64,000 nt of DNA, from the NCBI RefSeq assembly GCF_025698545.1, contig NC_068575.1, positions 56,243,980 to 56,307,979 on the forward strand, given 5' to 3'. Both the position numbers and the translations under genes were made by a program. The notes beneath the pieces were generated by a model. It made no database searches, was not told the origin of the DNA, and worked only from the letters and a program-made list of their open reading frames with translations. Of this stretch, positions 22,471 through 33,483 are shown in pieces (position 1 is the first letter of the stretch; each line of letters starts with the position of its first letter). The stretch is from Gossypium raimondii (lineage: Eukaryota > Streptophyta > Magnoliopsida > Malvales > Malvaceae).

Positions 22471-23534
22471 ATCCCCAATTTCAATCTCTCTACAACCCTA
22501 AATAGAATCTCAAAGAATACAATCCAGAAAAAAACAACGACGACAACCGAACAAGAAAACAAGAGGTGAAGAAACTCAAAAGAATCCCCTCAACTATGAT
22601 AGACTTGCTTCCATACGCTCAAGAGAAATTTTTTTTCTTTCTAATTTTGGTTTTTTTTGAAACGTTTAGGTGCATTAAATCTATCGTTACTGCTTGTGCT
22701 GCCAAATATTAGATATTTAATCTGCCTTTCTCCAAATGTTATATCGTTAATTAGTTTAGAGTGGTTGACTTTCTCTGTTTCATTTATGCTTGTCTAAGTT
22801 TTGGCTACCGCCTCTCCCTTCTTTCTTTTGCCATACACGAAATGCAAAATGAAGAACATCAATTTGCAACGTAAAATTAAATGAAAAGAACAAAGAAATG
22901 ACCTTTTACATGTATTTTTTGAGATATTGGATCAGAAAGCTCACTAAATGAAACGTTATTTTATTAGTAAGAACCATGATTTTCTACAAATTTGCAGTCT
23001 TTCCACCAATGTGGATGGTACATCTCCCAAGTTTTTGGAATCTATGAACTATGGTTTTTTATGTTAAGGTTGAGCTTGTAATGCAGGCAAGGTTTTGTGA
23101 AAGAGTTTGGACTGTATTTTGAAATTAGAGTGTTGCTATCTTATGCTGTTATTGAAATTTGTCCTACAGGGGTTGACATGGCTTCTTCCTGAAGGGTTCT
23201 CCAACTCAGAGATAGGGCCAGAAGCAGGTTTTTGTGAAACTTTAGTAAAATTGGCTACTTCTTTGTAGCTTAGAAATTGATGAAGAGTCACTTACCCTGC
23301 TCCCGACTTGATTTAAAGTAATTATCTAATTGATTGCTTCCAAAGCTTAGAAAGAAATGTATTAGCACACAGCACTTTAATTGTAGTGATTTAAATATAT
23401 TTTTATTAGGATCCAATTAAATGGGGATCGTGGACATTTTTTATTGCACAATGGCCGAAACTCGTGCAATCTTGAAGGAAGGGCGTTGACTGCTTTGAGC
23501 CGATCTGGAGAGGGTGCAAGGATGATATGTGACC

Positions 23535-23800
23535 CTTTACCCACTGGCGGCAACCGCAGCGCCGAAACGAGCGTCCACATAAGTTGTGGATCAACAATGG
23601 AACCAAAAAAGCAGGCGGGAAGGGGGCATTCCGTACCGTGCATTGTGATGGGCCAATGGGGCCACCTTATCGCATTGTCATGTCATGTGATGTGGGGCGT
23701 GGGACCCAATAGGGAAGAAATGGGTGGACCCAAGGGGACCGTTTTGCACTGTTCCCAAGGTGGTGGTCCCTACGGTTAACTCGGCGGTCAGATCCAGCGT
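23535..23800 (+). pseudogene. Remnant of the TCP locus in copy A, fused to PEX16
   Basis: After the PEX16 piece comes a short stretch matching TCP codons about 64-74 of copy B (GCGCCGAAACGAGCGTCCAC, 23559-23578). It passes through the shared GTCCAC directly into sequence matching the 3' flank of copy B TCP (41342 onward, e.g. AAGTTGTG..TCAAC and GTGCATTGTGATGGGCCAA). The DNA-binding domain and the rest of the coding region are gone. A chimeric open frame of 111 codons (23444-23779) results by chance; I do not call it a gene. Confidence 0.85.
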
Positions 23801-24302
23801 GGTGGTGGTCACTCTCGAAGTTTAATTTTCATTGCCGTCCCCCCCCCCCCCCCAGGTCTCTACGCTTTTAGCCGTTTCATGTTTATATATTCACAAAAGA
23901 AACCACGAGCCCAACACCAACAAAATAATTTTATAAACTAAACTAATACACATCTAGTTTTATATTAATAATTGAAGAATTTTTAATTGAAAAAGAGGAA
24001 TTCTTAAATATCAAAATAATATATTTTTTAAATCTGTCAAGATTTTAGTCATTAGATTTTTTAATATGAAAACGTGACAACAACAATACTAAATAAAACA
24101 TTAATAGAGGAAAAATGATGCTAACAAAAGAACAAAGATTATTTCTATTTGAAACGATGAATATAGGCAAGTACAAAATTTGTTATGGATTTGACTATAC
24201 AAATTTGTATAAAACGGACTTTTAAAACTATATAGTATAAATAAATATTTCATTTATAGTTTCGAAACTTTATTTGTATAGTAGATATAGTAACAAATTT
24301 GG
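23801..24302. other. Intergenic, with a C15 homopolymer
   Basis: This lies between the TCP remnant and the 3' end of PLD copy A. A run of 15 C lies at 23839-23853. The rest is AT-rich and aligns loosely with 42760-43127 of copy B. Confidence 0.6.
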
Positions 24303-27300
24303 TTAAATTGTAAGATTTTCTTGTATGCCAAGAAATGAGCCGACAACGCTTCCTCCAGTATCAGGGAAAGTTTCAGATCCAGGAAGGGGCCTGACCTTAC
24401 CCTTGGGGTCCACTTCAACCGGGTACTTTAGCAAATGCCCTCTCATCTCTGTCACTTCCTCTGCCGCAAATTGTCTCCAATTCAGTTTAGCCATTTGATT
24501 AATCCGTCTTACGCACTCAAGGCTCTCTGGTCGAGCGAAGCAGTCCTCGACTACTCCAACATGTTCTGCCCATAATGACATCCTATACCCATAGATCTAT
24601 AATAAACAACACACAGTTAGGCATATAATGGCGAAAATACAAGAAACAGCCGTGTTTGTGTTACCAGGATCACATGGTTCATTAAGTTAACAAGGGAATT
24701 GTATCATTAATACGGATGTAATTGAGAGGGTTACCTGTCCAAGGGGACTAGAACGTTTTGCTGCCCAAGTATGTTGAGGTTGGTAAGCTCCCATTGCAAT
24801 CTCCGTGTCTCTGGTACCCTCCATGGAGCGTTGATTGATGTTTGCAGATCCCACTATTATAAACTCATCATCAACTATCATACCTTTTGAATGGACATAG
24901 ATCATAAATCTTCGACTTTTTCGACTAAGAGCCTGGAATGCAAAAACCAGAAAAATATATTACTAGTGTAAGAACTTCAGGGTTATGCTTGAGATATTCA
25001 ATCATGGCTCTTATCCACCTTGGAAGCCTGGCCAAAGCTTTTGGGTCAGGTTTGAGGGTCTTAGAACACCATGATAATGCCCAAGACGTTGAACTACCAA
25101 AAATAAAAAAAGGTTTTAGGGACATGTATAGATTACCTCAGGAGTATTGGCAGCCTTAGGACTTTCGTCAATAGGAGGTTGATATCCATCAAGCTCACGA
25201 TTGCCAAGACAATAGAAATTAAGAAAGTCCTCTGGCACGTAAGTACTATCAAGCCCAGCCTCTACCAAAGCCCTGTAAATAGTCTCATACATCATTGACA
25301 TGGTTTTGTTCTGCAATGACAGCAACAATTCAAGATCAATGGCCTTTTAATATCTAGTTTTAATCACAATTGTTTAGTTAAGACAAAAAGATATGATTCT
25401 CAGAGAATTCATGCCAAAGCAGTATAAACAAAGTCTTAATGCTCGAAATGAACCAACAGTGTCAAGCAAAAGCTTGTGTAGGACTTGCTCCAAAGCAGAC
25501 ATCTTGAGGAATTCTATAAATTATGACAATAATACAGTCAAAGCTTTAAACATTTTAACAAAAAGTTTTTATTAAAACTCTACCTGCCAATATAAAATCC
25601 TTTGAGTGGCAGCGCCTGTTGGAACACCCTCTGGCCACATTGGAATAACAACATATGCAGCAAACCTCTCATTTGCTTTAATTTTACTGGCTATCTTAAG
25701 AGCAATTTCCATTGGAATTAAGTTGTCAGCACCTATGAAAAGAATGCAAGGTTATTGCGTACCGAACCAAACTATGAACAAATGCCTTATTATTCCCATG
25801 AAAATTTCCATAAAGCATCCAACACAAGAAATATCAGATAACGCCAGGAACAAATAGGACTAACAAAATATTCATATTAGTATTTAGCACATGGACTTGA
25901 TACATTGATAATCTGACTGATATGTTTAACCAAAAAGTTTGGTTCTTCATCTTTTTACTTTTATTTCTTCTATACATATATATATCGAAGTCTAAGATTT
26001 TTACCACTTTCTAATTAAAACAGAAATGAATAGTATTGGTGCAAAGATTGAACCAATATTTACTGAGCCCCAACAAACTCCATATATTAACCTTATTCAA
26101 ATGCATAACTCGTACATCCAAGCATTCCAAAATTGCCATTGCAAAGCAAGGTCCATGCAACTTTCTCACTTTAGTCACAAAACATGACAACCATCAAAAA
26201 CTAATTTATGTCTTACCTAAATTTTTATAAGAGCTCCAATTGTAAGAGGATCCAAGGAAATACTGATTCTCTATATAAATGAAATGCTGGGCAGCACGAA
26301 TGGCCTTCACATATGCTGTATGTATGCTCATATCAATAAGGACGTTCTTACCGCACACCAAATTCTGTCATGGAAACAATAATCAGTCAGCTTCTACACT
26401 GGAAACCCTAAGAATATATAATTAAGCCCAAGTAAAAGAAAAAGCAAATCAAAGGGTAACCTTCTCTTTACCTTGCTTGTTGCATCTTTTGGATCCTTTG
26501 GAAAGCCTTTAACAGAATTTGAATCAATCGAGCGAAAAATCTGCATGTGAAGCCCCAAAACAATAAATAAAAACAATCCGTTTGTAGAAAACTAAAAGTC
26601 AAAGTCAAAGCAATTTTTGAAAATCACATTCACCAAGAAAAACCTATGACTTATTTGAACTTCACCCACTAGACTAACCCATTTATGACAAAAGCCAAGA
26701 TCAAGTAGCAAAATTACCTGAACATGCCAACGTTCTGGATCATTCTCATTCTCAGTAAAATCAGAAACTCCCATAATGTCAGGAATTCTTTCTATCCGCA
26801 GCAAAGCATCATCAAAGGGCTTTTTTAATTTTTTAAGTCCGTGAGGCTTGGCTGCCTTCAACCAACGTTCCTCAAAGTTGACCAGAACATCATATGCAGC
26901 TGGGCCATCAATTTTACTGTGCATATCATGCCAAGGTTCTCTTGGACAACCAACCGTAGAACCCTGCTCAAGTAATTTGCAATTAAATAATGAGCAGGTA
27001 ATCTTATATACTGGGGTAGAGAACCGTTGTATTTGCAGCTGTCCAAATGTCATAAAACAAAAGAACAAGAATTGTAAGTAGTTACCGTATATGTTGGATT
27101 ATGATAGTCATCCTTATGATATGTTTGAAGTGTCCTAAATAAAGCATGATCTGGATTATCATACCGACCATCACATAAGTCAAGGCCACCAACAAAAGCA
27201 ATAATTTTTCTATGATTGTTCCCAGCATCAGCATCCACAATTACAGTTTTCTGATGATGTGTATAAATCGTTCCAACTTCCTGATGATTAATTGCATTAG

Positions 27301-30300
27301 AAAAACATAGTGCTTTAGCCAAACATAAGGAACAGGACAACATATAACAAGCTCAATAATCTAGGTATGGCTTAGTGTTTACTCTCAGGAGAGTTAACGT
27401 CCAAGGTTCCAATCCCCTTGAACCTCCTAAGATATACCAGCCACCACCAATAAATAGAACTGATAACAAGACATTTAGCATACGAACTAAAAGATTTGCA
27501 ATTTCACAGGCCTATGAGAAATTTAAAATCCACTAAAAAAGGAAAACAAAAACAAAATTGCGGAATGGTATTCACCATCAAATTTAGACAACAAAACTAT
27601 ATCCCTATTCAAATGAGATAACAGTAACATGAAGTAGAAGGGCTCCGGTTATTTTTTTGAAAGGTTGATCACCATTATGGTATAGATGCAAAAATGGAAT
27701 TAGAATTTGGTCTATGAATTATTCTAATATATATCCATAAAAAGGGATTTGAAAGACCTATAGGATTTCCCTCATTCAGCTGTACTCTGTCAAAGTTTGG
27801 AAGTGTAACTTATAGATGTAAAAAGTTGAAAATACTACTTTTGGCAGTCAAGAAGCCAGAGTTTTTTTCTTCATAAGTATGAAATCTCCAAGCTGAATAC
27901 ACTTTCTGATTCCCAAACCCCCTGTCCATACACAGTTGGTAGTAAATTGCAAAGTGCAACCACCACACGTACAACAATAGTGCAAACTGTGACTCGAGAA
28001 TCTTAATAAGGCTGATAATGATTTCCCCACAGTACAACAATCTAGCGGTAACGTCTAAGGATGTCAAATTGAAGTGGACAAATTTGCAGAGTTAGGAATG
28101 CATTTATGAGATAGAATAGTTAAAACAAATGGTTGTTTAGACCAAACCTTTTGTTTGACCCAACTATGTTTTTTTCCAGCAATGCGAGGACAAAGTAACA
28201 CTTGCACCGAAGAGTGTTTGAAAAAACTGCGTGTTTCCTCATCATGGGTAGCCATTATTCCTTCCTGTATTATCAATTTAAAGATGTTAATTAACAACCA
28301 TAATAAGAAAATCTTTTCAATGTTGAAAAAGTGATAAACTCCTATCTTCAAAAAAAGGTGTAATAATAGTACACATGTAGTGATCAAAATTTACATGCTC
28401 TCATTGTCATCATTCATTTTGAACATGTTATTTCTCCATTAATCTGATACGCACAATGATCACCATCTACTTGTATTGTCATTAGGTTTAAACACTTCAT
28501 TATATTGAACCTAGTTAACCATGAACGGACTAACCATTCAGATGATAGGAAATAAGGTCCCAGCTTTGCCAACATGACTGGTAACAATGAAGCTACTATG
28601 TATGAGAAATAACGCAATAATAAGTTACTCACCGTTTTGTACCCCAATATGCTTCTTGAAGTAGGATCATCCCATAACAAAAGTAGCACTCTAACTCCCT
28701 CCTGGGACTTCGACCTAAGAATATCACCCAAAGTGCAATCTGAAGCAGGAGCAACATCGCGTACCAGCCTAACTTTATGCCAAACTGACCACCCTGTAAT
28801 GTAAACCAAGCGCCTGGCTTGACGAATAGCATCAAATATGTCAGTCCAACACTTTCCTTGCACAAAGTGTATCCCCTGATTGAGTTTTATGTTTGGAAGA
28901 CACCCATCAGGAACATGGGCATCTTGATAAAGAGTCACTTTACCCCCCTTCCGAAGAGGAAAATATGTACCAGGAACCCCCACATATTCAGGACCTGCTC
29001 CAACACCCTGATGATAGAAGCTCAATTTCTCCATTGGTGTGTATTGAATTGATAATTTCAAAACAGCTCCAGGCTTACAGGGCTTTCCAGCAGCATTCAG
29101 AACCGGGTAGGTTCCCTCAATCTTTCCCCCTGCGTATATCTGCTCAACTGGAATTGCTACAACTCCTATAATATCTGACCCCAAAATATCACTGTCTTTA
29201 ACAACAAATTGCACTTCAGCAGCATGATGTGCGACAGGGACATTGAAATGTTGCATCCAGACAGGGTTTTCATTATTGCTGATCACAAAAGTCCTTCCTA
29301 TAACAGCACCAGCAACTGCAATTGTGACATAAGGATCACTTGTAATCTTCTCGTCCGAGCGCCCTCCAACCTTTTTTGAGATATTTGAAGAAAAATTCGC
29401 AAACATATCGCCTAAAGTCCTATGGAACATATCCATGTTGGGAAGATTATTTGCTTCAAGAACCCAAATATCTAAATTTCCATGTAGAAGCAAAACTCTC
29501 AATGAACCTTTCTGGAAAGGTACAATCTGCATACCCTGCCCTTTTTGTGATCCATTAAATGAATCATTATGGGAAAAAGTAGACTGATTAGCCGAATCAG
29601 CTCGGCCTAAACTAAGCCCCTCCCAATTACTAGATTCACTTGCATAATCAGGTGTTGAAGTAGCAGCGGGCAATGGAGGCCCCAAAGGTGCCAGAGGTGA
29701 TGCAGGAGCTGATGGATGGCTACCAGACAAATGCATATTACTCAATTGATGATCTAAAACTGGGTAAGCAGGTGAGGCACTTCCCGAATTTGCTGCTAAG
29801 GAACTTGTACTGTCTTGCCTGTTATGACCAGAGAAGCTATTGTGTGTGGAGAGGAGCTCGGAATTACTCAACTGATGATCCAAACGCGGGTAAAGACGTG
29901 AAGCACTTCCCGTATTTGCTGCTAAGGAACTTGTACTGTCTTGCCGGTTATGACCAGAGAAGCTAATGTGTGTGGAGAGGAGCTCAGAATTACTTTCAGG
30001 AGGAGTATATTGTGCAGGTTGTTGATAAGAGGAGGATGATTGAGGAGGATATTGTGAAGGCTGCTGATAAGTGGAGGATGATTGCGGGTTACTTTTTGGA
30101 GGTGGGTAATGACCAGATAGGGATTGCTGGTAAGGATTAAAAGTTGAACCATACTGAAAACTACCATGATATTGGGGAGCAGGTTGGGAAGAATTTGGAG
30201 GTATTGGGTGTGAATATTGATAAGGAATTGGTCCAGAATAAGAATGAGAATGTCCATAGTCAATGGGAGCTGAAGCAAGGGCATGGACTGGGGGTGGATA

Positions 30301-30432
30301 CATATGCAGTGCAGGAGGGTATTGGGGAGAGTTATAAGGGTATTGATATGGCGGAGGCGCATATGGATCTTGATTTGGAGGAGGGTATCCATGGTGATAA
30401 GGGTAAGGATTTTGGTGTGGGTTATTATCCAT
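24303..30432 (-). CDS. PLDBETA1: Phospholipase D beta, copy A
   Basis: Ten exons on the minus strand: 28633-30432, 28148-28264, 27086-27280, 26718-26963, 26472-26540, 26217-26364, 25584-25732, 25137-25310, 24735-24932 and 24303-24596. The sum is 3390 nt, or 1129 residues. The enzyme cleaves phospholipids such as phosphatidylcholine to phosphatidic acid plus head group; the beta class needs PIP2 and micromolar calcium. The N-terminus (to about residue 300) is rich in Pro/Tyr/Gln, typical of beta forms. A C2 domain spans about 309-465. The first HKD motif is H648-x-K650-x4-D655 and the second H980-x-K982-x4-D987. The end is GIQENLTI. All splice sites are GT-AG. A 42-residue stretch is duplicated in the N-terminus. 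It pairs with copy B at 43128-49124. Confidence 0.96.
29743..29994 (-). repeat. In-frame 126-bp tandem repeat in PLD beta copy A
   Basis: Two 42-codon units, 29869-29994 and 29743-29868, each read [19 protein letters not shown] and end LDHQL. Copy B has a single unit starting [20 protein letters not shown]. The repeat lies in the disordered N-terminal segment before the C2 domain. Confidence 0.92.
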
Positions 30433-30655
30433 TTCTTATATCAAATTAGACGGTATGAAATCAAGTAAGCAACAGAAAAAACCAAGGAAACTTTGTTCTT
30501 CATACAGATAACAAAAAAAAAGGAACCCAAACTCAACTGTGTTTCTCAGTTTCAAACTTTCAACGGGGAATTCAAGTGAAATACTAATTCCAAGACTAAA
30601 CTTTCAACGGAGAATTACAATCCTAATTCAAAGACTAAACTTTTAAAACACTCAC
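30433..30655. other. PLD copy A upstream region and tandem-duplication junction
   Basis: From 30433 to about 30585 the sequence matches the region upstream of PLD copy B (49125-49290). From about 30615 it matches URM1 intron 3 of copy A (TTACAATCCTAATTCAAAGA, near 9400). The switch at 30586-30614 is the junction of the two tandem units. Confidence 0.85.
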
Positions 30656-31282
30656 ACAGACTCCCCTTTCATGAGCATTTCAGGTCTCTCCTTGATCAAA
30701 TTGGTACGAATCCAAGCTACTTAATCCTTCATGCTTAACTGAGAAAATACGTACCATGAGTCAGCTTAGGTATATGCTACATTAAATTCCTCATAAATTA
30801 AGCAGCTTAAAACATCCTGAGCTCTTGTAAAAAAAACGCATACCTTATCAGTTCCTTTAGGCAGATCAAAATTCACATTGTGAACTTTAATAGACTCACA
30901 CATAAAAGCTCTAAGCCTCCACTGTATCAATCAATGAATAAACATTAACAGAAGCAAGAATAAGTAAAATAAACTTGGGTTATTAGCTCAAAAAAGAAAC
31001 TTAGTTAGCAACCGATTTTGAGCAAAATTAGGACATTTTAAGCAAAACCCATGATTATTCTTATATTTTTGTTACCATTTTGATTGATTGTTGCACACAA
31101 AGAATTAAAGTACCAAAAAGCTGCAATTCTATTTGATTTTGACTAAAAGCAAAACCAAAAGCCTAAATAAGTAGAGAAGATTTTATGAGATCAAAATAGA
31201 AAAAGAATAACGCAATTTCAAGCAAACACAAAACCGATAAATATGATTACAAATCTTACCCAAACTCAAGGATCAAATGCAT
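30656..31282 (-). pseudogene. URM1: URM1 pseudogene, copy B (exons 1-3 only)
   Basis: Exon 1 is 31260-31282 (MHLILEFG), exon 2 is 30844-30921 and exon 3 is 30656-30738, in the same order and with the same splice positions as the intact gene. Exon 2 is 78 nt instead of 76, a 2-nt insertion and frameshift after the LELL codons. Exon 3 reads LSMKD then TAA in its own frame. Exon 4, which would carry the di-glycine tail, is absent because the duplication breakpoint lies in intron 3. It cannot make URM1. Confidence 0.95.
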
Positions 31283-31935
31283 TTTGAACCAATTTTGCAG
31301 AAAAAAAAAAACCATTCGTGATTTTACTAGGTGCCGTTTTGACTTCGTGTTCACGCTAAAATCAAACTCAAGAAGGGTCAGATGCATTTTCAACGCGTCG
31401 TTCTTTGGTCTAGTCATTGCTGGCCTTCAACTACTTCTAAATGGGCTTTTTCAACAAATATAAAGCCTTCTCTCAATCTTTATATATTTTGTTTAATTTT
31501 TATTCTTTTTTAATTAAATTTGATCTTTAATCTTTTTAAAAAGTCTAATTTAATCGTTAACATTTTAAAAAGAGTCAAATTCTTTTTTTTATGAGAATAT
31601 GAACTAAAATATTAAATTTTTAAATATGAAAATTCAAATAATAATACACATATATTTCATGTTATTTTTTAAAACTTTTTTTATATTTTTTTTTTAAATT
31701 GTAAATATTTTAATTTTTATACTTTTAAAAAATATTTGTTAAGATTAACATATAAAATAAATAATGTCATATCAATATGAAATTACATGTAGACTATTAT
31801 AAGTTGTCATATCAAAATCATTAAAGTTTTTTTTTTAAATCGAAGATTAAATATAGCTTGATGATTGTGTATAGTCAATGCTTGCTCATTTAAGTGCAAA
31901 AAGGTCGATATCTTATGCCTGACTTTTCCTTTTTA

Positions 31936-32106
31936 GGGTGAATTTACATGCGCGGTGGGGTGTGATATGGTGATTTAATTACTTTTTGTCTTACATTACA
32001 GTATTTAATTTCACTGTCAGCGTTATTTTTACACCTATTATTAGAATATCTAATCTCATCATCAATATTATTTTTACATAAACGCATCATTGATCCATTC
32101 ACACCC
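31936..32106. mobile_element. MITE copy 3 upstream of PEX16 copy B
   Basis: 171 bp starting GGGTGAATTTACATGCGCGG and ending GATCCATTCACACCC, flanked by TTA on both sides (31933-31935 and 32107-32109). It has the same end sequence as the MITEs at 3975 and 5908. Copy A has the sequence without it at about 10316-10325. Confidence 0.75.
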
Positions 32107-32109
32107 TTA

Positions 32110-32890
32110 GGGCACGTTTGGTTCGCTGTAATGGATTAGAGTTGTTATTGAATAGAGGTGTAATGAATAGAACTGTAATAGTAATTCAATTGTTTGGTTG
32201 AATGGAATGGAATAGAAGTGTAATGGTATTCTTGTATTTGGTTGAATGGAATGATGTTGTAATAGCATAAGGAAAAAAACTAAAATGACTAGAATACCCT
32301 TAGCATAATTTTTTTAGGTTGATGATTATTGTTATTGTTATTAAATTTTAATAAGATCATTAATATAAATAATAAATAATTTAATTTTTAACATAATTAT
32401 TATTAAATATAATTTAATAAAAATATATAATTTAATAAAAATCTTAATATAATTATTCTTATATGAATTTACTAAAATCATAATATATAATAGTATAAAA
32501 TAATATATAATCTATTTCATTATTTTTAAGCATAATACATATTTAATGTGCTAAAATATCATTAGTGAAATAAGTAATTTAATTATTCTACAATAAAAAC
32601 AAAATATTAGAAGTAATAAATAACTTGAGAATTATATTTTACATCCAAACATAATATTCATATATTAACAAAAGTTACATAATTTCATTAGTTTATATGT
32701 CATAATATCCAAACATAATATTCATATATTCATATATTAATTTGATGTGCAACATTTGGATTATAATTTCCTTTTTATTTTTTGTTCATTATAACTTGAG
32801 AGAGATTTCCCAAAGACAGGATTTAGATTAGAAGTATTAAATTATATTTTGCATAAACATAATATTCATATATTAACAAAATGTATTTCA
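32110..32890. mobile_element. 5' fragment of a GGGCACGTTTGGTTCGC TIR element
   Basis: It starts directly after TTA with GGGCACGTTTGGTTCGCTG and runs about 780 bp in close similarity to 57683-58480, including the subterminal AGAGGTGTAATG-type repeats and ATACCCTTAGCATAA. The right terminal repeat is missing, so it is truncated. With the MITE it replaces PEX16 exon 1 and its promoter half in copy B. Confidence 0.75.
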
Positions 32891-33483
32891 TGTCAATAAG
32901 CTTTTCTCTATGTATATTTTTTTTCCACTTGTTTCGGCAGGTTATAGCTAATTTTATATTGTTCTAAGTTGATGACGATTATAATTTTGGTTTTTGAAAC
33001 GTGTTACTGCTTGTGCTGCCAAATATTAGAATCTTATATGGTTGATTAGTTTAGAGTGACTGACTTTCTCTGTTTCATTTATGCTTGTCTAAATTTTGGC
33101 TACTGTCTCTACCTTCTTTTGCCATAAATGAAATGCAAAATGAAGGAACATCAATTTGCAACGCAAAATTAAATGAAAAGAACAAAGAAATTGCCTTTTA
33201 CATGTATTATTTGAGATATTGGATCAGAAAGCTCTCATTAAATGGAGCGTAATTATATACCATGATTTTCTCTGCAAATTTGCAGTTTTCCAGTTAGCAG
33301 CTCTGGTAGATTTAATATTCGATACCATTGTGGATAATATATCTCCCAAGTTTTTGGTATCTATGGACTATGGATTTTTATGTTTGAGCTTGTAATGCAA
33401 GCAAGGTTTTGTGAAAGACTTTGGACTGTGTTCTGAATTTTGAGTATTGGTATCTTATGCTGTTATTGAAGTTTGTCCTACAG

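Larger units (their letters stand above)
10688..22630 (-). mobile_element. Degenerate LINE (non-LTR retrotransposon) in PEX16-A intron 1, carrying a gypsy insertion
   Basis: The element lies on the minus strand; its 3' poly(A) appears as the T-tract at about 10690-10704 and its 5' end is near 22630. Domains in order are ORF1 (DUF4283 and zinc knuckle, 22470 to 21500), AP-type endonuclease (21308-20597), reverse transcriptase (13365-11290) and zf-RVT (11233-10910). It is broken by frameshifts and stops, by the Ty3-gypsy element at 13371-20596 and by a tiny poly(A) insertion at 13164-13196. Copy B shows the intron without the LINE: TTTTTTCCACTTGTTTCGG near 32917-32937 and AATTTTGG-TTTTTGAAACG near 32980. 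Net LINE length is about 4.7 kb. I could not identify its target duplication; the 5' flank seems to have lost about 60 bp. Confidence 0.88.
10585..23534 (+). pseudogene. PEX16: PEX16 (peroxisome biogenesis) pseudogene, copy A
   Basis: Remnants: exon 1 at 10585-10654, exon 2 at 23170-23227 (reads GLTWLLPEGFSNSEIGPEA) and part of a later exon at about 23440-23534 (NLEGRALTALSRSG). PEX16/SHRUNKEN SEED 1 is a peroxisomal/ER membrane protein for membrane-protein import and peroxisome formation. Exon 1 reads MEANKTWV, then needs a one-base shift to continue RRNKDYVHALQYLAN, so it has a 1-nt insertion and the direct frame stops at once. Intron 1 carries a 12-kb LINE/gypsy nest (10688 to about 22630). 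The exon containing AINEHIIDTA, present in copy B, is missing, and everything after about 23534 is deleted, joining PEX16 to TCP-locus sequence. It cannot make PEX16. Confidence 0.9.

Noticed and set aside
23839..23853. C15 homopolymer as a G-quadruplex or regulatory site
   Set aside because: It is a plain homopolymer at the edge of a deletion-prone region, with no supporting context; its length may also be unreliable.
28414..28632. Long PLD copy A open frame (672 codons) extends past the exon
   Set aside because: The frame simply reads into intron 1. The GT donor at 28632/28631 and the match of codon 600 (GYKT) to the next exon show the real exon end; the same holds for copy B at 47460.
29922..30449. 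ORFs of 100-156 codons on both strands over the PLD N-terminal exons (also 48623-49291)
   Set aside because: They are shadows of the biased Pro/Tyr/Gln codons of PLD beta exon 1.
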